DNA from: Calothrix sp. PCC 7716
GTDB lineage: Bacteria > Cyanobacteriota > Cyanobacteriia > Cyanobacteriales > Nostocaceae
Assembly: GCF_019977735.1 (NCBI RefSeq)
Contig: NZ_AP025018.1
Span: forward strand, 5,274,580-5,338,579
Direction: 5' to 3'
DNA length: 64,000 nucleotides
Position 1 is the first letter of the stretch, and each line of letters starts with the position of its first letter. Made by a program: the position numbers and the translations under genes. Of the stretch, positions 53,009 to 62,350 are shown piece by piece. A model generated the notes under the pieces. The model made no database searches. It saw only the letters and a list, made by a program, of their open reading frames with translations, and was not told the origin of the DNA.

Positions 53009-53140
53009 GTGGGCACTACCCACCTTAATACTTTTTAGTAATTAACCATTAAATCACAAGCGCTCACTCACTCACTCACTTCCCCTCACTCAGCACTCAG
53101 CACTCAACACTCAGCACTCAACACTCAGCACTCAGCACTC
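53009..53140. repeat. GTGGGCACTACCCACC hairpin and TCAGCAC heptamer array
   Basis: A short hairpin (53009-53027) is followed by about ten heptamers of the TCAGCAC/TCAACAC kind (53082-53140). The block lies between the convergent four-helix-bundle and PstS-DUF4912 genes, like the block at 1113. Confidence 0.75.
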
Positions 53141-53148
53141 AACACTTT

Positions 53149-56100
53149 TTACTTGTTTTGTTCAAAATGCATGTGGATAGTTTTCGCTTTTTCACCGTTT
53201 TTAGCGACTGCGGTCATTACGTAGTCGATTAATTCTTCGGTGAAAGGTATACGCAGGTGGAAAGTTCCATCGGGCTTAAGTTTGACAGATTGACCACCTA
53301 TTGTTACTGATGAACCTGGTTCGGTTGCACCGTGGATAATTAATTCAGCATCAGCTTCAAACCAAAATTCTTGATGAGGACGACTAAATACGCGCACTAT
53401 CTGTGACTTTGCAATTGACAACCACTGGTTGTCTGAATTCAGGTAGCCAATTTCTGCCATGTAATCACGGTCACTACCTGGTATTGCTACGAAGCGGTCA
53501 TCAATTGTTTCCTCACATTCGTATTGCTGTACTAGTTGAGGTGCTTGATAACTTAAATCGGTATCTGTAGTATCGTACAACCTTAATGCTAGTTGCGCGG
53601 TGCCTCCTTGGTTTTTAAGTTGTCTGTCTTGTTCCTCTATGTTCCAAGCTACATATGCCCATTTTGGTGTACGAGCGGTAAAGGTTATTTGACTCGTTGT
53701 ACTTGGTAAGTTGATTGGTGCTGTAGGAGTTGTATCAGCAACAGGTGGTTGAGATACTACGTTTACGTCTGTTTTGTTTCCGTGATTATAGCCTGCGATA
53801 GCTGCTGAGACTCCAGCAATTGCTGCACCACCAGCTACAACACCTGGATTAATATTGAATTTTGGTATCGAGGATGGTTGAGTATTTTCTACTTCCACAG
53901 CTTCGGCTTGAGTTGTTTCTGCATCGCTGTCGCTAGGCGCCCACCATTGACGATTATCAATATCACCCGTCAAAATTACATCACTGTTATCTGTACTATC
54001 AGTAATAGTGGTATCAAATTGTGGTGTATCATTGCTTGCATTATCAGTATCAACTACCTCAGCTACGTTGAATTCTGGTTCATTGCTTGGTTCTTTTGAA
54101 CTACTTTCAGGTGTTGCAACATCTTCAACTTCGATTGAGGGTTCAGTCACACTTGGTTGTTCCAATGTTGGTTGAGCTACTTCTGGAACATCAACATCGA
54201 TTAATGGTACGAACTCCTGTTCGTCGCTATCAACTACTATTTCGTTTGTTTGGTCGGCAGGTTCATTGTTATTATCAACTGCTGCGTCTGTAGCTGCAAT
54301 GTTTCCAAGCCAGCTTGAACTACTTTCAGGTGTTGCTACATCTTCAACTTCTATTGAGGGTTCAGTCACACTTGGTTGTTCCAATGTTGGTTGAGGTACT
54401 TCAGGAACATCAACATTAACTGGTGGTACTAAATTCTGTTCGTCGTTATCAACTACTATTTCGTTTGTTTGGTCGGCAGGTTCGTTGTTATTATCAACTG
54501 CTGTGTATGTAGCTGCAATATTTTCAAGCCAGCTTGAACTACTTTCAGGTGTTGCTACATCTTCAACTTCTATTGAGGGTTCAGTCACACTTGGTTGTTC
54601 TAATGTTGGTTGAGGTACTTCAGGAACATCAACATTAACTGGTGGTACTAAATCTTGTTCGTCACTATCAACTACTATTTCGTTTGTTTGGTCGGCAGGT
54701 TCATTATTATTATTACCGTTAGCAAATCTCGACCACAATCCGGCGCCTGCTGCTACTGCACCACCAGCCAATGCTGCACCACCAGCGATAGTACTTTGCG
54801 ATGCATCCCGAATACTGTCTAGCCAATTTGAGCCAGTTTGTTGTGTTTCCTGGGAATCATTTTGTGATAGGTCAGGTTCTTCTTGGATAATTTCAGGAGT
54901 TTGTATCAATGTGGCAGTTGGTTCTATAGATATAGTCTCAATTATTTCAGAAGAATCTATTTGTAAAGTGGTTTCTACAGGTTGAGTTGGTGGTATTTCT
55001 GTTGTTTGTGCCAACGTCAAGTCAGTTTCTGACTCTTGATTATCATTATTATGCTGTTCACGGTTTGCAAATTGTGACCACAATCCGGCGCCTGCGGCTG
55101 CTGCACCTCCTGCTACGGCGCCAGCACCTGCTTGCGAAATATTGTCAAGCCAATTTGAACCAGTTTGTGTAGGTTCTTCCTCTGTATCTTCCCATACATC
55201 AGGCAATGCCTGTTGGTTTTGCGGTGGAGTTGATAAGTCTACATTTGATACAGTTAATTCAGGTTCTGTACTTACAACATTTGTTGTTTCTACAGGTTCA
55301 CCTACTGCCACGGCACTACCTGCTGCGTTGAAATTATCTAACCAATTTGAGTTACCCTGAGTTAATTCTCTATCAGGGTTAGGAAGTTCAACATCAATAA
55401 CAGCTTCTCTTAATGGCGCCTCGACTGATGCTGTTGACTCTAAATCGACTTGTGGTAGGTTAGATTCTTTCTGTGTTTGCATCACAACTGCGGCAGGTTC
55501 TCTATCTACAGAAATTTCACTATTGCCATTTGCTTGAGTTTGATGAACATCAATATTTTCTGAAGGTTCTTCAACATTACCATTTGCCAAGCGAGGCCAT
55601 AATCCAATACCCGTTGCTCCAGCACTTGCTAATGCGGCGCCAGCTGCTAAATTAGTTGCTGTATTATTTGTGCTATCAACTAAATTAGTTGGCTGTTTTG
55701 CAAACGAAGTCGGTTGTGGTAAGTTAACGCTATTGTCTGGGGCGCCTGTTATTGGTAATGTAGAAGCTCCTTCGAGTGCCTCAGAGCGTTTATTGCCTTT
55801 GCCTAACAACCACCATAAAATACCAGCACCAAGTGCAGCAATTGGAAGCAGTAACCACCAAGGAAAACTGCCAGTTTGGTTATTAGCAGCAGTTGCTTGT
55901 AAATTATTACCTGAAGCTACACTAGCTGGGTCACTCGAAGTCGAAGTTGTGCCACTTCCTTGTAAAGCTGCACCCGTTGCATCGGTAGTTGCTGTTTCTG
56001 CATTTGCTTGGGTTGTAGCTTCGGTTAAAGGAGTTACAGTCGCATTTGGTGTTGCGGTTGTTGCAGTTACTCCAGATGCTACACTTTGTGCTACAGCCGC

Positions 56101-57051
56101 AGCTTCTGCGGTTCTTGCTGCTTCTATAGCTTGTGTGCCAGGTTCGGCACTAGCAAAACCAAGAAAACCAGCGACACCAGGGCTGGGATTTTTTTGGTAT
56201 GCGTAAACTAAAGGTTGTGAGAATGGATATCTTGGGTCATCAGGTAAAGTTTGGTGTAACCTAAGTACACGTAAACCAGGAACCTTCGAGACTTGATTGG
56301 CGATTACATAACCAATTCCATCATTACCTAATTGCTTGACCAACTCTGCGGTATCATCGGCACTGAGTTGGGTGGCATTTGCACCTGTAGCAAATTTAGC
56401 TGTTTTAAATGCAGGATAGTTGCGAAGTGCTTCACGAGTATCGCTTGATGTGGGACGGTCGATAAATCTAATTTTTCCCTTGCTGCCACCAACTTGCGAC
56501 CAGTCGGTAATTTCTCCCCGGAACATTCTCGCAAATTGTTGATTGGTAATGTTGCCTTTAAAAGGATTATTTTCACCAACAACAATTGCTATTTTCTCGC
56601 GTCGTAAGCGTTTTTGCTCTAAACCTTGTGCTTCTTCTTTTGGTGTTAATCCACGACCAATAGCTGCTAAATCGGTTTTGCCATCAATTACAGATTTTAG
56701 CGCTGCATCGGTTCCATTCGTTGCAAGTTCAACCTTGGCGCCTGAAAACTTCTGCTCAAAGCTTTGCTTAAGGCTTTCATTAATTCGAGCCATGCTACTT
56801 GAACCATCTACCCTAACTACAGTATTGTTGGCAATACTTGTGGGTAAAGGGAACTCAGGTTCTTTGTTTGCTTCGGTTTGAGCTACCGCGAGTTGAGACA
56901 CAAACAAAGTTGCTGCTATCGGGGTTCCAGCGAAAGCCAGCAACAAAGCCAAACAGACTATAGGACTATACTTTTTTTGTTTTTGCCACATATGCCGCTT
57001 ATCATGGTAAAGGTTATAGAAAGCAGGCCAGTTATAATCGCGCTCTGACAT
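53149..57051 (-). CDS. PstS-like domain, membrane span, tandem acidic repeats and DUF4912 domain in one 1300-residue protein
   Basis: Residues about 20-50 form a signal or membrane segment. Residues about 70-320 resemble a phosphate-type periplasmic binding protein (VVRVDGSSSMARINESLKQS, TDLAAIGRGLTPKEEAQGLE). A membrane helix (WWLLLPIAALGAGILWWLLG) follows near residue 400. Residues 420-1100 are acidic, low complexity, with GSNWLD/AGGAA-type modules and a 73-residue unit repeated almost three times (DNA 54098-54720). The C-terminal part is DUF4912 (FTARTPKWAYVAWNIEE). The ATG at 56991 is a possible alternative start. It may link an envelope sensor to cytoplasmic partners, but the function is unknown. 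Confidence 0.85.
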   Translation of the reverse strand: MSERDYNWPAFYNLYHDKRHMWQKQKKYSPIVCLALLLAFAGTPIAATLFVSQLAVAQTEANKEPEFPLPTSIANNTVVRVDGSSSMARINESLKQSFEQKFSGAKVELATNGTDAALKSVIDGKTDLAAIGRGLTPKEEAQGLEQKRLRREKIAIVVGENNPFKGNITNQQFARMFRGEITDWSQVGGSKGKIRFIDRPTSSDTREALRNYPAFKTAKFATGANATQLSADDTAELVKQLGNDGIGYVIANQVSKVPGLRVLRLHQTLPDDPRYPFSQPLVYAYQKNPSPGVAGFLGFASAEPGTQAIEAARTAEAAAVAQSVASGVTATTATPNATVTPLTEATTQANAETATTDATGAALQGSGTTSTSSDPASVASGNNLQATAANNQTGSFPWWLLLPIAALGAGILWWLLGKGNKRSEALEGASTLPITGAPDNSVNLPQPTSFAKQPTNLVDSTNNTATNLAAGAALASAGATGIGLWPRLANGNVEEPSENIDVHQTQANGNSEISVDREPAAVVMQTQKESNLPQVDLESTASVEAPLREAVIDVELPNPDRELTQGNSNWLDNFNAAGSAVAVGEPVETTNVVSTEPELTVSNVDLSTPPQNQQALPDVWEDTEEEPTQTGSNWLDNISQAGAGAVAGGAAAAGAGLWSQFANREQHNNDNQESETDLTLAQTTEIPPTQPVETTLQIDSSEIIETISIEPTATLIQTPEIIQEEPDLSQNDSQETQQTGSNWLDSIRDASQSTIAGGAALAGGAVAAGAGLWSRFANGNNNNEPADQTNEIVVDSDEQDLVPPVNVDVPEVPQPTLEQPSVTEPSIEVEDVATPESSSSWLENIAATYTAVDNNNEPADQTNEIVVDNDEQNLVPPVNVDVPEVPQPTLEQPSVTEPSIEVEDVATPESSSSWLGNIAATDAAVDNNNEPADQTNEIVVDSDEQEFVPLIDVDVPEVAQPTLEQPSVTEPSIEVEDVATPESSSKEPSNEPEFNVAEVVDTDNASNDTPQFDTTITDSTDNSDVILTGDIDNRQWWAPSDSDAETTQAEAVEVENTQPSSIPKFNINPGVVAGGAAIAGVSAAIAGYNHGNKTDVNVVSQPPVADTTPTAPINLPSTTSQITFTARTPKWAYVAWNIEEQDRQLKNQGGTAQLALRLYDTTDTDLSYQAPQLVQQYECEETIDDRFVAIPGSDRDYMAEIGYLNSDNQWLSIAKSQIVRVFSRPHQEFWFEADAELIIHGATEPGSSVTIGGQSVKLKPDGTFHLRIPFTEELIDYVMTAVAKNGEKAKTIHMHFEQNK
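54098..54720. repeat. Tandem 219-bp coding repeat
   Basis: About 2.8 copies of a 219-base unit inside the PstS-DUF4912 gene (for example, GAACTACTTTCAGG recurs at about 54098, 54317 and 54536). The unit length is a multiple of three, so copy-number change keeps the frame. Confidence 0.85.
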
Positions 57052-57284
57052 GTGCTGCTTTTTAGACGCGCTAATTATACATCGTTATTATCTTGCTCTT
57101 AAGTTCTAGTAGATACTTATGCCAGCCGATACTTCGTCTTAACTTTACCTCTTTTTAAAGAGATATAAATGTTGTGTTTATCTTTTTTTACTTATTGAAT
57201 AAATCTAGCTATGTCAAGCTTTTCAAGCACATATACCCAATCTTATTAATAAAATTAAATAAAAATTCCGATTTTATTTTTGTG

Positions 57285-57300
57285 TGTACATATATGTACA
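57285..57300. promoter_or_regulatory. 16-bp perfect palindrome TGTACATATATGTACA
   Basis: A perfect palindrome between the ybaK stop and the PstS-DUF4912 gene. The GTAC half-sites recall LexA-type boxes, but the six-base spacing does not fit the cyanobacterial consensus. Its role is unknown. Confidence 0.3.
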
Positions 57301-57325
57301 TATAACCATTAAGCTGTGTCAATGC

Positions 57326-57802
57326 TTACGATTTTTCTTGGGAGATGGCGCCAACAATTCCTTTCACAGCTTGTAAATAATGGGCAGGCGCCAGTAAAAT
57401 TTGTAACCCACGTTTTCCTGCCGAAACAGAAATAACATCAAAAATTTCAATTAACTCATCTACGAATACTGGATAATCTTTTTTACAAGCTAATGCTGTT
57501 ACACCACCTCTAATATACCCAGTTAAAGGCTGTACCTCTTTGAGGGAAACTGTTTCCACTTTTCGGTTACTTGAAAGAGGCGCCAGTGCTTTGAGGTCAA
57601 GCTGAGTATTACCAGGAATAACAGCTAAAATAATTCCTGTACGATCACCTCTTACTACCAAAGTCTTAAATACCTGTTCGGGTGGTAATCCGATTTTTTG
57701 AGCAGCAGTTTCCGCAGATAAATCTTCAATATCAACTTCGTATTCTCGTAACTCGTAAGGTATATTCATACCATCGAGAACACGTACTGCGTTGGTCTTC
57801 AT
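57326..57802 (-). CDS. ybaK: Cys-tRNA(Pro)/aminoacyl-tRNA deacylase, YbaK family
   Basis: A 158-residue editing enzyme that hydrolyses mischarged tRNA. It shows TNAVRVLDGMNIPYELREYE, then VFKTLVVRGDRTG with the catalytic Lys, AVIPGNTQLDLKALA, and GYIRGGVTALACKKDYPVFV with the conserved glycines. Length and motifs are normal for the family. Only two bases separate it from the CopG-like gene upstream, so the two are probably co-transcribed. Confidence 0.92.
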   Translation of the reverse strand: MKTNAVRVLDGMNIPYELREYEVDIEDLSAETAAQKIGLPPEQVFKTLVVRGDRTGIILAVIPGNTQLDLKALAPLSSNRKVETVSLKEVQPLTGYIRGGVTALACKKDYPVFVDELIEIFDVISVSAGKRGLQILLAPAHYLQAVKGIVGAISQEKS

Positions 57803-57804
57803 AT

Positions 57805-57990
57805 CTAATGAATGTTCACAACTTTTGATGAGTTCTTTTGACTACATCGTTCTTGTAATGCTTTATCAATTAATTTCGCGACTAGCCAAGAAACCGAGCG
57901 TTCCTCAACTTTTGCCCATTCCTCTAACTCTTTTTTCAATTCTGGAGGTACATAGGCTACCACTCGCTCTAAATCTGTTTTTCCGCCCAT
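57805..57990 (-). CDS. Ribbon-helix-helix (CopG-type) small protein
   Basis: A 61-residue protein with the RHH layout: strand RVVAYVPPELKKELEEWAKV, then EERSVSWLVAKLIDKALQER. Such proteins bind DNA as dimers and often act as antitoxins. No toxin gene is next to it; instead the tRNA-editing gene follows within two bases. It may regulate its own operon. Confidence 0.75.
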   Translation of the reverse strand: MGGKTDLERVVAYVPPELKKELEEWAKVEERSVSWLVAKLIDKALQERCSQKNSSKVVNIH

Positions 57991-58110
57991 GTTATAGATT
58001 TATAGTTTAATATATTGTTTTCTCAAGTATACAACTTACGTGCCAGCTTGTGTTATGCTGTGCCATGCTGTGCTAGCTTAGAATAGTATCATAAGAATAA
58101 ATGTAATTTT

Positions 58111-58932
58111 ATGAATAATCAAAATGTACTATCAACGATCGGCACACAGCAAGCTCAAAGCCATCAAGGATTAGTATTACTATCTGCTAGAGAATTAGAA
58201 AAAATGCGCCGCGTAGGCAAGCTAGCAGCAAATTTACTTAGCCACCTAGAACCAATGGTGCAACCAGGCGTTAGTACAAAAGAATTAAATGACGAAGCAG
58301 AGCGCTGGACACAAGAAAACGGCGCCAAAAGCGCACCACTTGGATATGCACCTCCAGGACATCCTCCTTTTCCAGGTTCAATTTGCACGAGTGTAAATGA
58401 AGTAATTTGTCACGGAATTCCTAGCGCAAAACATATATTAAAAGATGGGGACATTATTAATATAGATGTAACGCTGATTTTAGATGGCTATCACGGTGAT
58501 ACATCAAGAACGTTTTTAGTAGGCAACCCATCACCAACCGCACGGAAACTAGTGGAAGTTACAAAAGAGTCAATGATGCTGGGTATATCAGAAGTAAAAC
58601 CCGGCGCCAGAGTTGGAGATATAGGCGCCGCAATTCAAGAATATGCCGAAGCAAATGGATACTCAGTAGTACGAGAAATGGTAGGACACGGTATAGGTAG
58701 AAAATTTCATACAGAACCACAAATTCCCCACTTTGGCAGACGAGGTACAGGTCTAAAACTACGTCCGGGAATGGTATTTACAATTGAACCAATGCTCAAT
58801 CAAGGAAAATGTGATATTAAATTTTTACCCGACCGTTGGACAGTAATTACCAAAGATAGAAAACTCTCCGCACAGTGGGAGCATACAGTAGCTGTCACAG
58901 AAGATGGAGTAGAAATTTTAACCCTTCCTTAG
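58111..58932 (+). CDS. map: Methionine aminopeptidase, type I
   Basis: The enzyme removes the initiator methionine. The metal-binding residues are seen in DVTLILDGYHGDTSRTF (two Asp), GHGIGRKFHTEPQIPHFG (His), FTIEPM (Glu) and WEHTVAVTEDG (Glu). CHGIPS carries the substrate-binding His. The length of 273 residues and the N-terminal extension before the catalytic core are typical of cyanobacterial type I enzymes. It is a single gene. Confidence 0.95.
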   Translation: MNNQNVLSTIGTQQAQSHQGLVLLSARELEKMRRVGKLAANLLSHLEPMVQPGVSTKELNDEAERWTQENGAKSAPLGYAPPGHPPFPGSICTSVNEVICHGIPSAKHILKDGDIINIDVTLILDGYHGDTSRTFLVGNPSPTARKLVEVTKESMMLGISEVKPGARVGDIGAAIQEYAEANGYSVVREMVGHGIGRKFHTEPQIPHFGRRGTGLKLRPGMVFTIEPMLNQGKCDIKFLPDRWTVITKDRKLSAQWEHTVAVTEDGVEILTLP

Positions 58933-58958
58933 AGATTTAATAATAATCAAAATGGTTG

Positions 58959-58986
58959 GTAGAGACCGGATTAATTCGGTCTCTAC
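58959..58986. repeat. GTAGAGACCG hairpin repeat
   Basis: Ten-base arms, GTAGAGACCG and its exact reverse complement, around an eight-base AT loop. It starts 26 bases after the map stop codon and may end that transcript. It belongs to the GAGACG family. Confidence 0.7.
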
Positions 58987-59028
58987 GTGGTATCGTTTTT
59001 CATATTCGTCAATACATTAGCGGTAAAT

Positions 59029-59247
59029 ATGAATCTTAAACAGCTAAGGGAAAAGCATCAGCTTAGAACAGTAGATGTTGCCAGTGTTGTAGGAGTTGGT
59101 GAGTCAACTGTTCGCAACTGGGAAAAAGGCAGAACTATTCCAACTCTCAGTGTCTACCAAACGGAAAAGCTCTTAAGCTTGTACAAGTGTAGCTTTGAGG
59201 AGTTTAAAATGGCTGTGGATGAGTCACAAAAGTTAGCGCTCGTGTAG
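59029..59247 (+). CDS. Small XRE-type helix-turn-helix protein
   Basis: The ATG at 59029 gives 72 residues starting MNLKQLREKHQLRTVDVASV; the longer frame from 58987 begins inside a hairpin repeat and is unlikely. It is a lambda-repressor-like HTH: VDVASVVGVGESTVRNWEKG, then TIPTLSVYQTEKLL. It has no toxin neighbour. The target is unknown. Confidence 0.78.
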   Translation: MNLKQLREKHQLRTVDVASVVGVGESTVRNWEKGRTIPTLSVYQTEKLLSLYKCSFEEFKMAVDESQKLALV

Positions 59248-59328
59248 ATGAACTAGCTAGCACTCAGCCAACACCGGATGTATTCAGTCTCTACATGCAT
59301 TTAATTTTGAATAAAGAACAGCTGCTAG

Positions 59329-59637
59329 CTAGCTATTAACATGTTTTTTGATTTCTTCTAGCTTTTGTAAGTCTCGCTGAACATCAATATTATCAACTTT
59401 AATATCTCTTACAGAACGGCGTAAACGTTGCTGTTGCAAAAATCGCACTTCCTGCTCAAGCTGCTCCTGACCTTGCCGAAAAAATTCTCTAGAACTGAAA
59501 GGGTAAAGACCTGGTGTAATTCGCTGAATTTGAGAAGGAGTAAGATTACCTATATTCGGCGCCGTTTGAGCAATAGCATTAGATTGAGCTAGCAACGATG
59601 AAAATCCTGCAATTGCAAGTACACGAACAATTTTCAT
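59329..59637 (-). CDS. Small exported protein of unknown function
   Basis: A 102-residue protein with a signal peptide (MKIVRVLAIAGFSSLLAQSN, cleavage near AIA/QT). The rest is charged and helical, with FRQGQEQLEQEVRFLQQQRL suggesting a coiled coil. A very good AGGAGGTA ribosome site precedes the ATG. Nothing identifies its role. It is divergent from the phosphotransferase gene, with the 59719 palindrome between them. Confidence 0.7.
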   Translation of the reverse strand: MKIVRVLAIAGFSSLLAQSNAIAQTAPNIGNLTPSQIQRITPGLYPFSSREFFRQGQEQLEQEVRFLQQQRLRRSVRDIKVDNIDVQRDLQKLEEIKKHVNS

Positions 59638-59718
59638 TATTTATACCTCCTATTTAATAATACATTCCAAAAAATTATAAATTTATTAATCAACCTTGAG
59701 AGAGATATACTATTTAAT

Positions 59719-59734
59719 TCACCCAGTCGGGTGA
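59719..59734. promoter_or_regulatory. Palindromic operator candidate TCACCC-N4-GGGTGA
   Basis: TCACCC and GGGTGA are exact reverse complements around four bases. The site lies 82 bases before the small exported protein gene and about 210 before the phosphotransferase-TetR pair. The TetR protein at 60832 is the nearest candidate to bind it. Confidence 0.45.
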
Positions 59735-59820
59735 GTGTATTACTATAATTAGCACGTAAACGTGATGAAGTAAGTTTAAAAATAAGTTATTAAATTTAGA
59801 TTAATAAATATTTGATGTAC

Positions 59821-59852
59821 ATGTAGAGACGTAACATGTTACGTCTCTACAT
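59821..59852. repeat. 32-bp perfect palindrome
   Basis: ATGTAGAGACGTAACA and its exact reverse complement with no loop. It is a member of the GAGACG family also seen at 10890 and 14295, in the leader region of the phosphotransferase gene. Confidence 0.8.
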
Positions 59853-59941
59853 CTGATTTTATTGACTGTGGAGTTGCCACTGGTTTATATGATTAATTAT
59901 GATGAGTTATTTAAGTAAATATTTTTGTCTGTATTCTTATT

Positions 59942-60823
59942 ATGTCATTTTCTGCAAAACTAGACCAATCTATACTAACGGCTCGTGCGGTGGCAGCATC
60001 AATAAGTGTTGCCTCTAGTCACGGCATTGATGTTGATGACCCTGATGTACTTGCTTCGGCGTATTCGGTGCGAGTGCATCTGCGACCTGCGCCAATTGTT
60101 GCACGAGTTAGTACAATTACTCCTATACTGCGTTCGCCAATAGACTCATGGCTGACACGTGAAATTAAAGTCGCCCAATTTCTAGCTTCAGTCGGCGCCC
60201 CAGTGGTTGCACCCAGCGACTTTTTACCAGCCAAGCCGTATTATTGTGATGGAGTGACAATGACCTTTTGGCATTATGTACAACCTATCGCTAATATTGT
60301 GCCAGATGCTGCAATGGTTGGAGGAATGCTTGCTGAATTGCACACTGCTCTACGTAAATATCCCGATGATTTACCGCTTTTAGTGGCGCCATTAAACGAT
60401 ATTCCACGTGGACTTCTTCGGCTTGAGCAAATTGGCAATATTATATCTCAAAGTGACTTAACACTTTTACAAGAAACTTACAATCATCTGCAACCTCAGT
60501 TATCAAATCCAAATGCATCGCTACAGCCACTGCACGGAGATGCCCATGCTTTAAATTTAATTCCTACTGCAAAAGGGTGGGTATGGAACGATTTTGAAGA
60601 CACCTGCATGGGGCCTATTGCGTGGGATTGGATGAATCTTAACGAAAAGGGTAGGGTAGCTTATGGAGATGCCCCTGACCCTGAGATAGTGGAACTATAT
60701 AGTCAGGTGCGAAAACTTCATGCAATCGTTTGGGTATATGCTATGCTGCCAGAGTTTTCCGACTGGCTTGAATCTGCCAATACCCTACTTAATGAATTGA
60801 AAAATAGAATGAAAAAAAGTTAA
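59942..60823 (+). CDS. Aminoglycoside-phosphotransferase-like kinase (APH family)
   Basis: A 293-residue kinase-fold protein. The catalytic loop is LHGDAHALNLI (near residues 198-208) and the metal-binding Asp is in VWNDFEDTCMGPIAWDW (near 215-231). A phosphate-binding lysine of the usual kind is not clear. APH-like proteins phosphorylate antibiotics, choline, homoserine or other small molecules. The TetR gene starts nine bases after it, so the two form an operon, possibly involved in resistance together with the ABC-2 exporter nearby. Confidence 0.85.
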   Translation: MSFSAKLDQSILTARAVAASISVASSHGIDVDDPDVLASAYSVRVHLRPAPIVARVSTITPILRSPIDSWLTREIKVAQFLASVGAPVVAPSDFLPAKPYYCDGVTMTFWHYVQPIANIVPDAAMVGGMLAELHTALRKYPDDLPLLVAPLNDIPRGLLRLEQIGNIISQSDLTLLQETYNHLQPQLSNPNASLQPLHGDAHALNLIPTAKGWVWNDFEDTCMGPIAWDWMNLNEKGRVAYGDAPDPEIVELYSQVRKLHAIVWVYAMLPEFSDWLESANTLLNELKNRMKKS

Positions 60824-60831
60824 GTACAAAT

Positions 60832-61419
60832 ATGCCACGCACACAAACAGAAAATGAACGCATTCGACGCGCGACTACCGAGCAAATTCTGAAGGCAACA
60901 ATGAATATGTTCATCGAAAAAGGCTACCACTCAACGTCTATTGATGATGTAGCAAAGCGAGCTGAAATTTCTAAGGGATTGCTATATCACTATTTTAAAG
61001 GAAAAGAAGACCTTCTTGCTGCACTAGTTAAAATACGGCTCAACGATATATTAGTAGTTATGAATACAGCAGCAGCAAAAGAAACTCCTGCCGAACAAAT
61101 AAAGTATATTGCTCTTGGCGCCCTCGAAGATGTCCGGCGCCAGCCTGAAGTGTTTAGATTTTACCTTAACCTGTTCACTCAACCAAAACTTGACCCCGTT
61201 GTTGCCAAATACAGCAAAATGTTAATGGATGAACAAGCTCGCCAATTTGAAGTTCAAACAGAAATGTTTAAGAAGCTTGGAGTACAAAATCCACGACAGC
61301 GTTCACTTTATTTTTCCTCGACGCTTCAAGGCATAATGCTAATGTTTTCAACTTATCCTGAAAATTTTCCACTCGAAGAAGTTAAAGCTCAGGTGATTGA
61401 GGAGTTTTGCTGTTTATGA
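60832..61419 (+). CDS. TetR/AcrR family transcriptional regulator
   Basis: A 195-residue regulator. Its HTH reads ILKATMNMFIEKGYHSTSID, then DVAKRAEISKGLLYHYFKGK and EDLL. The C-terminal ligand domain is normal in length. It is co-transcribed with the phosphotransferase gene (nine-base gap) and converges with the ABC-2 exporter operon. It most likely represses its own operon and perhaps the exporter. Confidence 0.9.
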   Translation: MPRTQTENERIRRATTEQILKATMNMFIEKGYHSTSIDDVAKRAEISKGLLYHYFKGKEDLLAALVKIRLNDILVVMNTAAAKETPAEQIKYIALGALEDVRRQPEVFRFYLNLFTQPKLDPVVAKYSKMLMDEQARQFEVQTEMFKKLGVQNPRQRSLYFSSTLQGIMLMFSTYPENFPLEEVKAQVIEEFCCL

Positions 61420-61549
61420 GGGAGATTCATATTGAAATTATTATAACACTAATTCGCGAAGCGTTTAAAGATTTTGAAGAATGCAATGCATCAAATTTAT
61501 TCTCTGTGAACTCTCGTGGTCTCTGTAGTAAAAATAATTACTAAGAGCA

Positions 61550-62350
61550 TTAACTACCAGTAGAACAATAATATTTTTCTCCTACTTTCCAAAGCTTTAG
61601 GGCAATAATGAGAAAGACAATACCAGCCATTGGAGAAAGGTAACAAAACCATAAAGGTACTGATATATCTTTCCCAAGTACTGCAACTAGAGGAAAATAG
61701 CTGACGCAGCCCAGTGGTATAATAAATGTGAAGAATTGTTGAAACCATTTACTATAAATTCCTAGAGGATATTGAGCAGTTTCCACACCTCCATAAGTAA
61801 GAACGTTCATAATTTCCAGAGACTCAATAGTCCAAAATGTTAGCGTTGCCTGTATAATTACAATGCCTAGAAATAATGCAACTGAGCCAATAAATGAGGC
61901 GCCTAAAAGCCATATTGTCTGTAAATTTAATTTGACATTCAGAGTTGTGAGCGACCAGACCATAACGACGAACCCTTGGAGAAATCGTCCAATTCGCTTC
62001 AAAGTAAATTCTGTACCTAAAAGTTGAAGTATAGTGCTGCGAGGACGAAGCAGCAAACGGTCAAAATCACCATTTTTTATAAATCGCCACATTGAGTCAA
62101 ACCCTCTTCCAAGAGCATCGGCAGTGGCAAAAGATATGTTAATTACTCCGTAAAATAAAGCAACTTCTGGTAATTGCCATGTACCAATACTATTAAAACG
62201 AGCAAAAAGTGCCCAAATGCCAAAGAAATCTATTACAGTTATTAGTAGATGTCCAACAAGTTGAAGGAAGAAAGACGCTTTGTACTGCAATTGCGATTTA
62301 AATGATATAGAAATATATCGTTTGTAAAGGTAAAAAGTATTCATAGTCAT
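61550..62350 (-). CDS. ABC-2 type permease (DUF990 family), subunit 2
   Basis: A 266-residue membrane protein with six hydrophobic segments, starting YKRYISISFKSQLQYKASFF. It contains the DUF990-type pattern around FDSMWRFIKNGDFDRLLLRP. Its ATG overlaps the stop of the previous permease by four bases (ATGA), showing translational coupling. It forms an exporter with the other permease and the ATPase. Confidence 0.87.
   Translation of the reverse strand: MTMNTFYLYKRYISISFKSQLQYKASFFLQLVGHLLITVIDFFGIWALFARFNSIGTWQLPEVALFYGVINISFATADALGRGFDSMWRFIKNGDFDRLLLRPRSTILQLLGTEFTLKRIGRFLQGFVVMVWSLTTLNVKLNLQTIWLLGASFIGSVALFLGIVIIQATLTFWTIESLEIMNVLTYGGVETAQYPLGIYSKWFQQFFTFIIPLGCVSYFPLVAVLGKDISVPLWFCYLSPMAGIVFLIIALKLWKVGEKYYCSTGS

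Noticed and set aside
53082-53140. Possible CRISPR array from regular short repeats
   Set aside because: The units are only seven bases, contiguous and without spacers; no cas genes are present.
57285-57300. LexA box
   Set aside because: The half-sites GTAC are six bases apart, whereas the cyanobacterial LexA consensus has a shorter spacer, and no SOS gene is adjacent.
57805-57990. Toxin-antitoxin pair with the CopG-like gene as antitoxin
   Set aside because: The only adjacent gene in the operon is ybaK, a tRNA-editing enzyme, so no toxin partner can be supported.
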